From Sphingomonas aurantiaca (lineage in GTDB: Bacteria > Pseudomonadota > Alphaproteobacteria > Sphingomonadales > Sphingomonadaceae), in contig NZ_QAOG01000008.1 in NCBI RefSeq assembly GCF_003050705.1, forward strand, positions 166,299 to 230,298: DNA of 64,000 bases. Direction: 5' to 3'. The notes under the pieces were generated by a model. The model made no database searches and was not told the origin of the DNA. It saw only the letters and a list, made by a program, of their open reading frames with translations. Below are positions 33,914 through 43,175 of this stretch, one piece after another. Made by a program: the position numbers and the translations under genes. The number at the start of each line of letters is the position of its first letter. Within the stretch, counting starts at the first letter, position 1.

Positions 33914-34657
33914 ATGCCCCAGCTTCGTCAGCAACCGCGTTACCTGCAACTTGCCCAGACGCTGATCAACGAGATCGAGGATGGGCGCTATCCGATCGGC
34001 ACGCTGCTGCCGACCGAGTTCGACCTGTGCGATCAGTTCGGCGCGAGCCGCTTCACCGTCCGCGAGGCGATCAAGCGGCTCGTGCAGTCGGGCATGGTCT
34101 CGCGCCAGGCGGGGGTCGGCACGCGAGTCCTCGGGCTGTCGCGACCGGCCGCCTATCGCCAGGTGATGGAGGGGCTGTCCGATCTCCAGCAATATACCAA
34201 CGAGACCCGCCTCACGATCATCGCGCGCGAGACGATCGTGCTGGAGGGGCCGATCGCCGATCAGGTCGGCGCGACGCCGGGCCAGACCTGGCTCCATCTC
34301 CGCGCGCTGCGCCGCGCCGCCGGGACCAGCCCGATCTCCTATTCGGACATCTATCTCCATCCGGCGTTTCGCAGCCTGAAGCTGGACGACGATGTCGGGT
34401 CGATGCCGATCTTCAGCCGGATCGAGGAACAGTTCGGCGAGCGCGTCGCCGAGGTTCGCCAGCAGATCGAGGCGGTGGCGATCCGCGCACCGATCGCCAC
34501 GCTGCTCGAAACCGAGACCGACGCGCCCGGGCTGCGGCTGACGCGCCAATATCTGAACGCACGCGCCGAGGTGATCGAGATGGCGATCAATACCCATCCC
34601 GCCGACCGCTATTCCTATTCCCAGACCTTCCGCCGCGATCCCGAATCCGGCCTCTAA
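33914..34657 (+). CDS. GntR/HutC-type (UTRA) transcription regulator
   Basis: A 247-residue regulator with an N-terminal winged helix (residues 8-75: PRYLQLAQTLINEIEDGRYP, LLPTEFDLCDQFGASRFTVREAIKRLV) and a UTRA ligand domain (about 95-240). I prefer the ATG at 33914 because the protein then begins just before the conserved helix; a GTG at 33827 overlapping the CoA-transferase stop would add 29 poorly conserved residues. Expected to repress the porin and catabolic genes through TGTACGGACA-type sites and to release them on binding a pathway acid or CoA ester. It is inserted in the operon between the CoA-transferase and the lyase. Confidence 0.87.
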   Translation: MPQLRQQPRYLQLAQTLINEIEDGRYPIGTLLPTEFDLCDQFGASRFTVREAIKRLVQSGMVSRQAGVGTRVLGLSRPAAYRQVMEGLSDLQQYTNETRLTIIARETIVLEGPIADQVGATPGQTWLHLRALRRAAGTSPISYSDIYLHPAFRSLKLDDDVGSMPIFSRIEEQFGERVAEVRQQIEAVAIRAPIATLLETETDAPGLRLTRQYLNARAEVIEMAINTHPADRYSYSQTFRRDPESGL

Positions 34658-34667
34658 AGGATTTTCC

Positions 34668-35492
34668 ATGACCATTGCCGCCCGCAGCATCCTGTTCGTC
34701 CCCGGCGATCGCGCCGAGCGTTTCGAAAAGGCGCGCGCGAGCGGCGCGGACATGGTGGTGATCGATCTCGAGGACGCGGTGCTCCCCGATCGCAAGTGCG
34801 CCGCGCGCGACGCGGTGCATGATGCGCTCGCCAGCCTGACCGAACCGCGCTTCGTCGTGCGCGTCAACAGCCTGGACACCGACTGGCATGCCGACGACGT
34901 CCGCGCGCTCGCCGCGTTGCCGGGCGTCGCCGGGCTGATGCTGCCCAAGGCCGAGCGCGCGTCCGATTTCGCCGCGATGCGCGAGGCGGCGGGGGGCAAG
35001 CCGTTGCACGCACTGGTCGAGACCGTCTCGGCAATCCTGAACCTGGCGGATCTGGTCACCGCGCCCGGCCTGTCGCGGCTGTCGTTCGGCACCGTCGACT
35101 TCCAGGCCGATGCCGGCATCGACGGCGACCGGGCCGAAATCGATCATGTCCGCACGCAGATCGTGCTGCAGTCGCGCAGCGCCGGGCTTGCGGCACCCGT
35201 CGACGGCGTTTCGACGGACCTTTCGGACGACGCTGCGCTGGAAAGCGACACGCAACACGCGCGGCGCTTCGGTTTTGGCGGCAAGCTCTGCGTCCACCCG
35301 CGCCAGGTGGCGATCGTCAACCGCGCGTTCCTGCCCTCGGACGCTGACGTGGACTGGGCGACGCGGGTCATGTCCGCGATCGACGGCGCGTTCGGTGCCG
35401 TCGCGGTCGACGGCAAGCTGATCGACAAACCCGTCGTCGACCGCGCCCGCCGCCTTCTCGCCACGCACGACGCCTTCCGATCCGCGGCGTAG
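34668..35492 (+). CDS. HpcH/HpaI-CitE family lyase (probable citramalyl-CoA lyase)
   Basis: A 274-residue TIM-barrel lyase with Mg-binding and CoA-ester features: RSILFVPGDRAERFEKA near residue 6, VVIDLEDAVLPDRK near residue 30, RVNSLDTDW near residue 64, ALVETVSAILNLADL near residue 116, FGTVDFQADAG near residue 138 and GKLCVHPRQV near residue 205. It matches Ccl/RipC, which splits citramalyl-CoA to acetyl-CoA and pyruvate, the last step of itaconate breakdown. Malyl-CoA-type substrates are the alternative. AAAGGA precedes the start, 10 bases after the regulator stop. Confidence 0.85.
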   Translation: MTIAARSILFVPGDRAERFEKARASGADMVVIDLEDAVLPDRKCAARDAVHDALASLTEPRFVVRVNSLDTDWHADDVRALAALPGVAGLMLPKAERASDFAAMREAAGGKPLHALVETVSAILNLADLVTAPGLSRLSFGTVDFQADAGIDGDRAEIDHVRTQIVLQSRSAGLAAPVDGVSTDLSDDAALESDTQHARRFGFGGKLCVHPRQVAIVNRAFLPSDADVDWATRVMSAIDGAFGAVAVDGKLIDKPVVDRARRLLATHDAFRSAA

Positions 35493-35501
35493 TGGTGGCG
35501 A

Positions 35502-35513
35502 GGACCATGGTCC
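35502..35513. promoter_or_regulatory. 12-bp perfect palindrome upstream of the GH43 gene
   Basis: GGACCATGGTCC lies 64-75 bases before the GH43 start, with a second short inverted repeat (GTACGACGTAC, 35537-35547) closer in. It could be an operator for the GH43 gene. It does not match the LacI sites found elsewhere in the locus. Confidence 0.3.
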
Positions 35514-35576
35514 CCTGTATTGCGTGCGACCTGCTGGTACGACGTACTTGGTAGAAGCGCGAAATCAGGACGGAAG

Positions 35577-37196
35577 ATGCGGATGGTCTATAATCGCCGG
35601 GAGACGTTCGGACTGGCGCTCGCGGGTGGCGCCGCGGCACTTGGTCCCGCGACAGCCTCGGGCGCGGACGGTCTCGAACCCGGCGCGGGCGTGCCGCGGT
35701 TCGACGGCGATTGGCGGCGTGGCTTCGAAGGACAGCGCAGGGCCGACCTCGGCGACGGCCGGTTCCTCAACCCGCTGATCGCAGGCGACCATCCCGACCC
35801 CGCCATCCTGAAGGACGGCGCGGACTATTACATGACCTTTTCGAGCTTCGATTCCTATCCGGGGCTGACGATCTGGCACAGTCGCGACCTGGTGAACTGG
35901 CAACCGCGCAAGGCCGCGCTGACCCGGAATATCGGATCGGTGTGGGCGGTCAGCCTCGAGAAGCATAACGGCCGGTACTTTCTGTATATTCCGGTCAAGG
36001 CAAAGCCGAACGGGATCCACGTCATCTGGTCCGACCATATCGACGGCCCCTGGTCCGACCCGATCGACCTCGGACTACCCAACCATATCGACCCCTGCCA
36101 TGCAGTCGGCGAGGACGGATCGCGCTGGCTGTTCCTGTCGGGCGGCGACCGAATCCGCTTGGCCGACGATGGCCTGTCGACGGTCGGCAAGGTCGAGCAT
36201 GTCTATGACCCGTGGCGCTATCCGGACACGTGGGACGTCGAGGGTTTCAGTCCCGAGGGGCCGAAGATCACCCGCCACGGCGGCTGGTTCTACATGATCA
36301 CCGCGGTCGGCGGCACCGCCGGGCCACCGACCGGCCACATGGTAATCGTCGCACGGTCACGCTCGATCCACGGCCCGTGGACGAACGATCCCGCCAACCC
36401 CGTCGTGCGGACCGTCAGCACCGACGAAAAATGGTGGTCGCGCGGCCATGCCAGCCTCGTCGAGGCGCCCGACGGGAGCTGGTGGTCGATCTATCACGGC
36501 TTCGAGAACGGGTATTGGACGCTCGGGCGGCAGGCGCTGCTCGACCCGATCCGCTGGACCGCCGATGGCTGGTTCGCGATGACCGGCGGTGATCTTTCGA
36601 AACCTCTCGCCAAGCCACGCGGCGGTACGGCCCTACCCCATGGCCAACCGCTTTCGGACGATTTCCGCACGCTGCAAATCGGCAGCAAATGGAATTTTTT
36701 TCGACCGGGGCCGGGCGAACGTGATCGCGCGCGCACCGAAGGCGGCGCGTTGATCCTGCAGGCCAGCGGCACCGCCCCGGTCGATTCATCGCCGCTGCTG
36801 CTGATCGCCGGCGACCAGGCGTACCGGTTCGACTGCGACATCGAGATCGCGCCGGGGGGAACCGCGGGGCTGGTGCTGTTCTACGACGACAAGCTGTATT
36901 GCGGGCTGGGCTTCGACGAACACCGGTTCGTCACGCATCAATATGGCAACGAGCGCGGCCGTCCCGCCAATCCGCACGGACGCCGCATGCGCATCCGGAT
37001 CACGAATACGCGGCACATCGTCGCGATCCATACCAGCGGCGATGCGGGCACGACCTGGCACCGTTTCGATCGCGGGATGGAGGTGTCGGGCTATCACCAC
37101 AACGTCCGCGGCGGGTTCCTGATGCTGCGCCCCGGTCTGTATTCGGCCGGCAGCGGCGCGGCGCGCTTTCGCGACTTCCGGTACGAGGCGCTGTGA
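35577..37196 (+). CDS. secreted GH43-family glycoside hydrolase
   Basis: A 539-residue exported enzyme with a twin-arginine signal (NRRETFGLALAGGAAAL). The five-blade propeller domain covers residues about 55-340 with the three GH43 acids: Asp74 in HPDPAI (base), Asp172 in HIDPCH and Glu222 in DVEGFSPEG (acid). A C-terminal beta-sandwich (about 365-535) of the kind that shapes exo-acting xylosidases follows. Start at 35577 has AGGACGGA upstream; an ATG two codons later also fits. Substrate is probably a xylo- or arabino-oligosaccharide from plant wall. It is convergent with the esterase gene next door. Confidence 0.88.
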   Translation: MRMVYNRRETFGLALAGGAAALGPATASGADGLEPGAGVPRFDGDWRRGFEGQRRADLGDGRFLNPLIAGDHPDPAILKDGADYYMTFSSFDSYPGLTIWHSRDLVNWQPRKAALTRNIGSVWAVSLEKHNGRYFLYIPVKAKPNGIHVIWSDHIDGPWSDPIDLGLPNHIDPCHAVGEDGSRWLFLSGGDRIRLADDGLSTVGKVEHVYDPWRYPDTWDVEGFSPEGPKITRHGGWFYMITAVGGTAGPPTGHMVIVARSRSIHGPWTNDPANPVVRTVSTDEKWWSRGHASLVEAPDGSWWSIYHGFENGYWTLGRQALLDPIRWTADGWFAMTGGDLSKPLAKPRGGTALPHGQPLSDDFRTLQIGSKWNFFRPGPGERDRARTEGGALILQASGTAPVDSSPLLLIAGDQAYRFDCDIEIAPGGTAGLVLFYDDKLYCGLGFDEHRFVTHQYGNERGRPANPHGRRMRIRITNTRHIVAIHTSGDAGTTWHRFDRGMEVSGYHHNVRGGFLMLRPGLYSAGSGAARFRDFRYEAL

Positions 37197-37212
37197 TCGC
37201 AGGCGAAGTTTG

Positions 37213-38205
37213 TTAGCCAAGGCCTTGTGCGCGGCACCAGTCTTCGAACAGGATCGGCCATGACGCCGCCGGTTTGCCGACGGCGCGGCTCAGGCCGAAG
37301 CCGTGCCCGCCCGCGGCGAACAGATGCGTTTCGACCGCGACGCCGGCCTTTATCGCCGCCGCTCTGAACGCCAGGCTATTGTCGACGGCGACGCTTCGGT
37401 CGTCTTCGGCATGGACCAGGAAACAGGGTGGTGTCGCCGACGTCACGTTGGCGGCAGTCGAATGCGCGCGCTCCAATGCCGGCGTCGGCGAGGGGCCGAG
37501 CAACAGCGCTCGCGAGCCTGGATGCGCGAGCGGCAGCGCCATCGATTGCACCGCATAGAGCAACGCCGCGACATCGGGCCGCGCGCTGACGCGATCGGCG
37601 GCGTCGACCGGCGCGTAGATTGGCTGCGCAAACCGCGTCGCCAGATCGCCGCAGACATGGCCGCCGGCGGAGAACCCCATCGCGGCGACCCGATCGGGGT
37701 GGATCCCGAACCGCGTTGCGCTTGATCGGACCAGCCGCAGGCCGCGCTGCGCGTCGGACAGGGCGACGTCGGGCCCGGCCGCCCAGCCATCGCCGGGCAA
37801 CCGGTAGAACAGCACGAACACCGTCCAGCCGCGATCGGCAAGCCAGCGCGCGATCTCATACCCCTCGCGGTCGACGACGATCCGGGCATAGCCGCCGCCC
37901 GGCATCACCAGCGCGGCGGATCCGTTCGGCCTGGCCGGCCGGAACACGACCATGCGCGGGCGCGCGATGCCGTGGACGGCGCGATCGGCAACCGCGTCAC
38001 CGGTCGCTCGATCCTCGACCACCTCGATCGGCAATCTCGAGGGCGAGCCGGGCGCGCCATCCGGCCAGAGCTCGATCGTTTCGGTCGGGTCGGGCTGCCT
38101 GGGTCGTCGGCGTCCGATCCGCGCTGGCGGCGGTGCCTGTGCGTGCACGCCGACAGACAGGCCGGCGGCCAGCGTTCCCAGCAGTGCATGCCGACGATCG
38201 ATCAT
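37213..38205 (-). CDS. secreted alpha/beta hydrolase (esterase-like)
   Basis: A 330-residue hydrolase with an N-terminal export signal (IDRRHALLGTLAAGLSVGVHAQ; two arginines suggest Tat). Oxyanion block ALVMPGGGYARIVVDREGYE near residue 98, nucleophile Ser in MGFSAGGHVCGDL near residue 177, acid Asp in HAEDDRSV near residue 272 and His in AAGGHGFGL near residue 304. This is the layout of acetyl-xylan or similar carbohydrate esterases. It lies 78 bases after the TonB-dependent receptor gene on the same strand, so it may share its transcript and its operator. Confidence 0.82.
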   Translation of the reverse strand: MIDRRHALLGTLAAGLSVGVHAQAPPPARIGRRRPRQPDPTETIELWPDGAPGSPSRLPIEVVEDRATGDAVADRAVHGIARPRMVVFRPARPNGSAALVMPGGGYARIVVDREGYEIARWLADRGWTVFVLFYRLPGDGWAAGPDVALSDAQRGLRLVRSSATRFGIHPDRVAAMGFSAGGHVCGDLATRFAQPIYAPVDAADRVSARPDVAALLYAVQSMALPLAHPGSRALLLGPSPTPALERAHSTAANVTSATPPCFLVHAEDDRSVAVDNSLAFRAAAIKAGVAVETHLFAAGGHGFGLSRAVGKPAASWPILFEDWCRAQGLG

Positions 38206-38283
38206 ATGCTCGGGTCCACAAGAAACGGGCGCACGCCGGAAGGAATGCGCCCGAGGATAGAGAGAGACGATGTCGATCGGGAC

Positions 38284-41200
38284 CTACATCTTGAAGCGTG
38301 CGCCGACGAGGAAGGTGCGGCCGAAGTGATTATTCTCATAGTTCCGCTGGGCGTCGAGATCGGTGTACCGGCTGCGGTAATTGTCGGTCAGGTTGGTCCC
38401 CTCGAGCGAGACCTCCACCGCTGGCGTCAGCTTGTAGCGCATCGACGCGTCGACGTTGGTCGTCGCACCATACCCCTCGAACAAGTTGCCGGTCGCCGAC
38501 GCGCCGTCGATATACGGGCTGCGATAGCTGATCGACCCGCGCGCGCTGAACTTGGCATCCTCATAGTATAATGTGCCGTTATAGGCACGCTTCGACAGGC
38601 CGTAGAGCGTTGCCGTGCGGGTCGTGTTGGGCAACGCGCCGAGCGTGCCGCCGGGCTGGACGATCGCCGTCGCCGGCCCGCCTTGCGAATAGCCTGCGCT
38701 CGAATCGACGAACGTCGCGTTGGCCAGCGCGCCGAAGTTGCGCAGGAACCCGGGCAGGAAGCGGAACGTGGTCTGCAGCGAGATTTCCGCCCCCTTCAAC
38801 GACGCGCCCGTGCCGTTGACCGGCGAGGTGATCTGCCACAGCTGGCCTTCGGGGTTGCCCGCCGCGGGCGAGCTTGCCGGGATGACCGACAAGGGCAGGC
38901 CGGTCGATGCGAACGTGCCGCTGCGCGTCGCCGAGACCGGGAAGCTCTCGACGGTCTTCTTGAACAGCGCGACCGAGAAGATCGACTGGGGCGCGAAATA
39001 CCATTCCGCCGAGATATCGAACGCGGTCGCGCGGAACGGATCGAGTTGCGGATTGCCGAACGTAACGCGGTAGTTGAAGCCGTCGACCGACCCGCCCGGC
39101 GTCAGGCTGCCCAGACTTGGCCGCGTCAGCACCTTGGCGATCGCGCCGCGGATGATGACGTCCTCCGTCGGGAACAGCGCGACGTTGATCGCGGGGAGCC
39201 AATCGTCATAGCTGCGGCCGACCGTCGCGGGGGTGTTGACGGTCACGCCGGCGACGGTCGCCGAAGACAGCCCGGTCGAGCGCTGCTTGGTGTGGACGTA
39301 CCGGATGCCCGCATTGGCGGCGTAGCGCAGGCCGAGGATGTCACCCTTCACGTTGAACTCGGTATAGCCGCCGGTCACCTGCTCGGAGACGCTGCGCGTG
39401 TCGCCGACCAGCACGGTGGCAGGACGGTTATAGAGCCCCGTATACGCCGCCGACGCATCGATGTTCGGTATGAGGAAGCTGGTCGTCGTCCCCGAAGGCT
39501 GGCCTGCCTTGCCGAGGTTAAAGATCTCGCCGAGGCTGCCGGCCGGGAAGCCGTAGACCGCGGTCGGCCCGAACAGCGTGTTCGGCGAGCAGGTCAGCGT
39601 ACCCAACACGACGTCGCGGCCGCCGGCATTGGGGCAGACGACGGCATCGCGCGAGAAGCCCTGCGTGTCGAAAGTGAACTTGCGGTACAGCCCGCCGGCC
39701 TTGATCTGGAACCCTTCGGCGACGTCCCATTCGGTCCGCAACTGCGCGGTGCGGAACTTGTTGACCGTTTCCGACGGGCGATCGCGGATTTCGGCGAGCT
39801 GGAAGTTCGCCGGATCGGTGACGCTGGTGCCGAAGGTCAGCTTCGGGCTCTTCATGTCGGTATAGTCGTAGCTATAGCCCTGCGCATCGCGGTCGTCGAA
39901 AACGAACGTCGTCTCGACCGGGATCGTCGCGTCCGACTTCGAGATGCCGCCCATCAGCGTGAAGCGCAGCGTGTCGGTGACGTCCTGATCCCAGCTGCCG
40001 CCGAGCTGATAGAATTCGGTCTGCGACTTGCGCAGATAATGCTCGGTCCGCACCCAGGCGTCGTTGAGCGTCGCCTTGATCAGGTTGTTGTTCGAATCGA
40101 TCGTGTAGTTGCTGAGGTCGATCGACCGCTCGTTGGAGCGCAGCAGGACTTCGCCCCATTTTTCCTCGCGGGTTTCCTTGAACCGCGAATACAGCCCGTC
40201 GATCGAGATCTTGGTGGCATCGCTCGGCGCCCATTGCACGCTGCCCGTGATCCCCAACCGCTCGCGTTCGTGTCGCACCGAGCCATAGCGCGGAATGCGC
40301 GGGTGGAAGGCGAGCGCGGCCGCGGTGCAGGCGGTGCTGGGAACATAGACTCCGCCCCGGTTCTGCGTGGTGTAGCAGCGCGTGCCGTCGACCGAGTCAA
40401 ACGGCGCCTGGGCCCAGCGCACGGTGTTGTTGCCGAGTTCGAAATTGTTGGTCTTCGAATAGGCTGCCGACGCCGCAACGCCGAACTTGCCGTCCGCCGA
40501 CTTCCACGACAGCAGCCCTGCGAGGCGGGGGCCGGTGTTCTTGCTGAGATCATTGTAGCTGGCCTGGGCCGAGCCGACCGCGGTGAAACCGATCTTGCCG
40601 CCAAGCGGGTTGCCGGTGTTGAGGTCGACGACCGCACCGAGCGACCCTTCGTCGAGCGAGGCCTCCGCCGTCTTGTGGACGACGATCGAGTTGAACAGCT
40701 CGGAGGCGAAGACGTTGAAATCGAACGCGCGATCACGGTTGGAACTGGCGCCATCGGTCGACGTCGCCACGGTTTCCATCCCGTTGACGCGGACCCGGGT
40801 GAACTGGGCGCCCAGACCGCGGACGGTGATCGCGCGGCCCTCGCCGGCGTCGCGCTGGATCGAGATGCCTGGAATACGCTGGAGCGACTCGGCGAGGTTC
40901 TGATCGGGGAACTTGGCGATATCCTCGGCAACGATCGCATCGACCGCCGCGACCGACTGGCGCTTCACGTTGAGCGCGGCGTCGAGCGACTTGCGAAACC
41001 CGGTGACGATGATCTCGGCGGTCTGGCCGTCGGCGGGCACGGTCTCGGGGGCGGCCTGCGGCGCGGTCGTCGCGGCAGGATCGGCTGCGCCACCCTGCGG
41101 GACGACGGCGGTCTGCGCGGGCGAGGGATCGACCTGCGCCGGCGTTCCCGGCGTCACGCTGCTGGGGATCTGGGCCGCCTGCGCCGTTGCGATCGAAGGC

Positions 41201-41286
41201 AGTGCGAGCGCGAGAACCAGGCTGCCCGCGGACACGCCGCCAAGCCAGCCCGTCCGCCGAATCGCAACCGTTGCTTGAACTTCCAT
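38284..41286 (-). CDS. TonB-dependent receptor (carbohydrate-type)
   Basis: A 1000-residue outer-membrane transporter. I start it at 41286, which has GGGGAGTGG upstream and is followed by a signal peptide (SLVLALALPSIATAQA). A Pro/Ala-rich linker leads to the TonB box region (AEIIVTGFRKSLDAALNVKR), the plug (VAEDIAKFPDQNLAESLQRI, then ITVRGLGAQFTRVRVNGM) and a 22-strand barrel ending in VGARFKM. The type is the Caulobacter-like subfamily used for oligosaccharide uptake. An operator copy at 41465-41478, identical to that of the kdu operon, indicates it imports oligouronides or a related plant polysaccharide fragment. Confidence 0.92.
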   Translation of the reverse strand: MEVQATVAIRRTGWLGGVSAGSLVLALALPSIATAQAAQIPSSVTPGTPAQVDPSPAQTAVVPQGGAADPAATTAPQAAPETVPADGQTAEIIVTGFRKSLDAALNVKRQSVAAVDAIVAEDIAKFPDQNLAESLQRIPGISIQRDAGEGRAITVRGLGAQFTRVRVNGMETVATSTDGASSNRDRAFDFNVFASELFNSIVVHKTAEASLDEGSLGAVVDLNTGNPLGGKIGFTAVGSAQASYNDLSKNTGPRLAGLLSWKSADGKFGVAASAAYSKTNNFELGNNTVRWAQAPFDSVDGTRCYTTQNRGGVYVPSTACTAAALAFHPRIPRYGSVRHERERLGITGSVQWAPSDATKISIDGLYSRFKETREEKWGEVLLRSNERSIDLSNYTIDSNNNLIKATLNDAWVRTEHYLRKSQTEFYQLGGSWDQDVTDTLRFTLMGGISKSDATIPVETTFVFDDRDAQGYSYDYTDMKSPKLTFGTSVTDPANFQLAEIRDRPSETVNKFRTAQLRTEWDVAEGFQIKAGGLYRKFTFDTQGFSRDAVVCPNAGGRDVVLGTLTCSPNTLFGPTAVYGFPAGSLGEIFNLGKAGQPSGTTTSFLIPNIDASAAYTGLYNRPATVLVGDTRSVSEQVTGGYTEFNVKGDILGLRYAANAGIRYVHTKQRSTGLSSATVAGVTVNTPATVGRSYDDWLPAINVALFPTEDVIIRGAIAKVLTRPSLGSLTPGGSVDGFNYRVTFGNPQLDPFRATAFDISAEWYFAPQSIFSVALFKKTVESFPVSATRSGTFASTGLPLSVIPASSPAAGNPEGQLWQITSPVNGTGASLKGAEISLQTTFRFLPGFLRNFGALANATFVDSSAGYSQGGPATAIVQPGGTLGALPNTTRTATLYGLSKRAYNGTLYYEDAKFSARGSISYRSPYIDGASATGNLFEGYGATTNVDASMRYKLTPAVEVSLEGTNLTDNYRSRYTDLDAQRNYENNHFGRTFLVGARFKM

Positions 41287-41464
41287 TGCATCCACTCCCC
41301 ATTCGGCCATCGCCGATGACACCGGTTGCGCGCGCGACATGTCGCCGCTGCGCTTTCGACCTGATTATATTGGAGATTTGGGCCCGTTGCTGACCACGGG
41401 GGCACCCGATCCTCTCCCGAAAGGCCAACTCTTGCTGGTCCCCCCACCGTCCCCTACCTGCCTA

Positions 41465-41478
41465 GGTAACCGGTGTCA
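41465..41478 (-). promoter_or_regulatory. LacI-type operator, copy 1 (TonB receptor)
   Basis: The gene strand reads TGACACCGGTTACC. The same 14 bases occur at 46265-46278 and 47415-47428, and with one change at 49042-49055. The site is centred on ACCGGT as is usual for LacI-family operators. It lies 179 bases before the receptor start codon, so a long leader is expected. Confidence 0.8.
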
Positions 41479-41615
41479 GAACAATGTCGCATGATCTTTG
41501 GCGTGTCAACACGCCGTGTGGCGCGCTGTGACGGGGCGATGATTGTTCGATGAAACGACGGGGAAACGTTGCGCTGGCGGCCGTTGAACGTTCCGCCCGG
41601 CACTTGGCGCGACAG

Positions 41616-43175
41616 CTAGGTCCCGGGCTGGATATACGGCACGCGGGCGAACAGTTCGCGCTCCCAGCGGCGCGGATCGCGTTCCACCCTGGACCGGGCG
41701 TCGATGACCATCGTCGCCCGCTGTGCCCGATCGTATCGCGGCCAGTTCGGTGCGCCCGCATGATCGGGATCGCCGGTGATCGCGAACGCGACGAAGCTGT
41801 CCTGCATCGCCTTCGACGCCGCCTGCGCATCCGCTGCCACACCCGTCTGCGATCCGGTCGCGCCCAGCGTGCCGAACACCAACGGGATATCCATCGTGTG
41901 GAACGCGCCGCGCCGCGGATCCATCCGCGACGCGAAATCCACCTGATAGACCCAGGTCGGCGCCCCCGCATCGGCGCGCGCCTCGGCCTCGATCACCTGC
42001 CCACGCCAGCTGCGCCCCGCCGTGGTCGCGCCGTAGAACACGTCGGTCGGCGACCAGTCCGGGTACCGCGCCCGATACTGCGCCACGACCCATTCGGGCA
42101 GGATGTCGATCCTGAGTTCGGGGGCCATGCGCGCGGCCACGTTGCTCCAGTCGAGGCCCCTGACCTTCGGGGAGTCCAACCCGATGAACGCCCGCGTCTC
42201 GTCATGCGTGTTGCCGAGCATCATCGGGATGGTGTTGCCGAGGGGATTGGCGTCCGGCCAGAACGGGTGGCGAACCAGCCACGTCATGTCGAGCACGGGC
42301 CCGAAATACACACCGCCGCCCATGACCGGGTCGGTTGCCGAGAGCCCCTCGACGAGCGTCTCGACCGGCATCGCAAGCAGCGGCGCAAGGTCGGTTTCCG
42401 CCACGCCCAGTTTCCCCAGATATGCGCGCGCGCGCGATGTTGCGTTGAGCGGTCCCGACGCCGTGACCTGCTGCCCGCTCATCGTCGCGGCGCGGTGGAA
42501 CAGGCCGGCGGCGGCGGGCATCCCCATCAACGTCGCGATCTTCGCGCCGCCGCCGGACTGGCCGAACACCATGACGCGAGACGGATCGCCGCCGAATGCC
42601 GCGATGTTGTCGCGCACCCAGCGCAGCGCCAGTATCAGGTCGAGTTGCCCGGCATTCCCGCTGTCGGGAAACCGCGCATCGAGCCGGGCGAGATACAGAT
42701 AGCCGAGCGCATTGAGCCTGTGGTTGACCGTCACGACCACGACGTCGCCCCGCGCCGCCAGCGCCTGCCCGTCATTCTGCGGATCGGTGACGCTGCCGTT
42801 CGAATAGGCGCCGCCGTGGATGTAGAGCATCACCGGTTTCTGGGCGCGCGGGTCGGCGGCAGTCGTCCAGATGTTGAGGAACAGGCAGTCCTCGGCCTGC
42901 GGACCATAGGGTCCGGACTGCGGACAGACCGGCCCGAACTCCCGTGCCGGACGAGTCTGGCCGGGCATCGCCACGGCCACCGGCGCGCGAAACCGTTCGG
43001 CGCGACCATAGCGGATGCCCTTGAAGGCCAGGACGTTCCGGTCCGCCGTTCCGATGAAATCGCCTGCCGGGGCGCGAACCGCGGGCGGGGACGCCGCGCG
43101 CACGCCGGACGCCAGGATCAGCGCAGCGCCTCCGCCGAGAGCGCCGCGCCGCGTCCAGCCGTCAGCGGCGGACAT
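41616..43175 (-). CDS. secreted type B carboxylesterase
   Basis: A 519-residue exported esterase (TRRGALGGGAALILASGVRA looks like a Tat signal). Motifs: FKGIRYG near residue 50, EDCLFLNIWTTAAD near residue 95, IHGGAY oxyanion region near residue 120, nucleophile Ser in VFGQSGGGAKIA near residue 205, and a C-terminal histidine region FHTMDIPLVFG. Type B esterases in pectin or xylan loci often remove acyl or feruloyl groups. The start at 43175 overlaps the end of kdgK by 14 bases, so it is translationally coupled as the last gene of the kdu operon. Confidence 0.87.
   Translation of the reverse strand: MSAADGWTRRGALGGGAALILASGVRAASPPAVRAPAGDFIGTADRNVLAFKGIRYGRAERFRAPVAVAMPGQTRPAREFGPVCPQSGPYGPQAEDCLFLNIWTTAADPRAQKPVMLYIHGGAYSNGSVTDPQNDGQALAARGDVVVVTVNHRLNALGYLYLARLDARFPDSGNAGQLDLILALRWVRDNIAAFGGDPSRVMVFGQSGGGAKIATLMGMPAAAGLFHRAATMSGQQVTASGPLNATSRARAYLGKLGVAETDLAPLLAMPVETLVEGLSATDPVMGGGVYFGPVLDMTWLVRHPFWPDANPLGNTIPMMLGNTHDETRAFIGLDSPKVRGLDWSNVAARMAPELRIDILPEWVVAQYRARYPDWSPTDVFYGATTAGRSWRGQVIEAEARADAGAPTWVYQVDFASRMDPRRGAFHTMDIPLVFGTLGATGSQTGVAADAQAASKAMQDSFVAFAITGDPDHAGAPNWPRYDRAQRATMVIDARSRVERDPRRWERELFARVPYIQPGT

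Noticed and set aside
38683..41319. Long open frame antisense to the first TonB-dependent receptor
   Set aside because: Arg/Gly/Asp-rich shadow of a well-identified receptor.
41500..41515. Terminator after the carboxylesterase gene
   Set aside because: GGCGTG/CACGCC forms a short hairpin but no U-tract follows on the gene strand.
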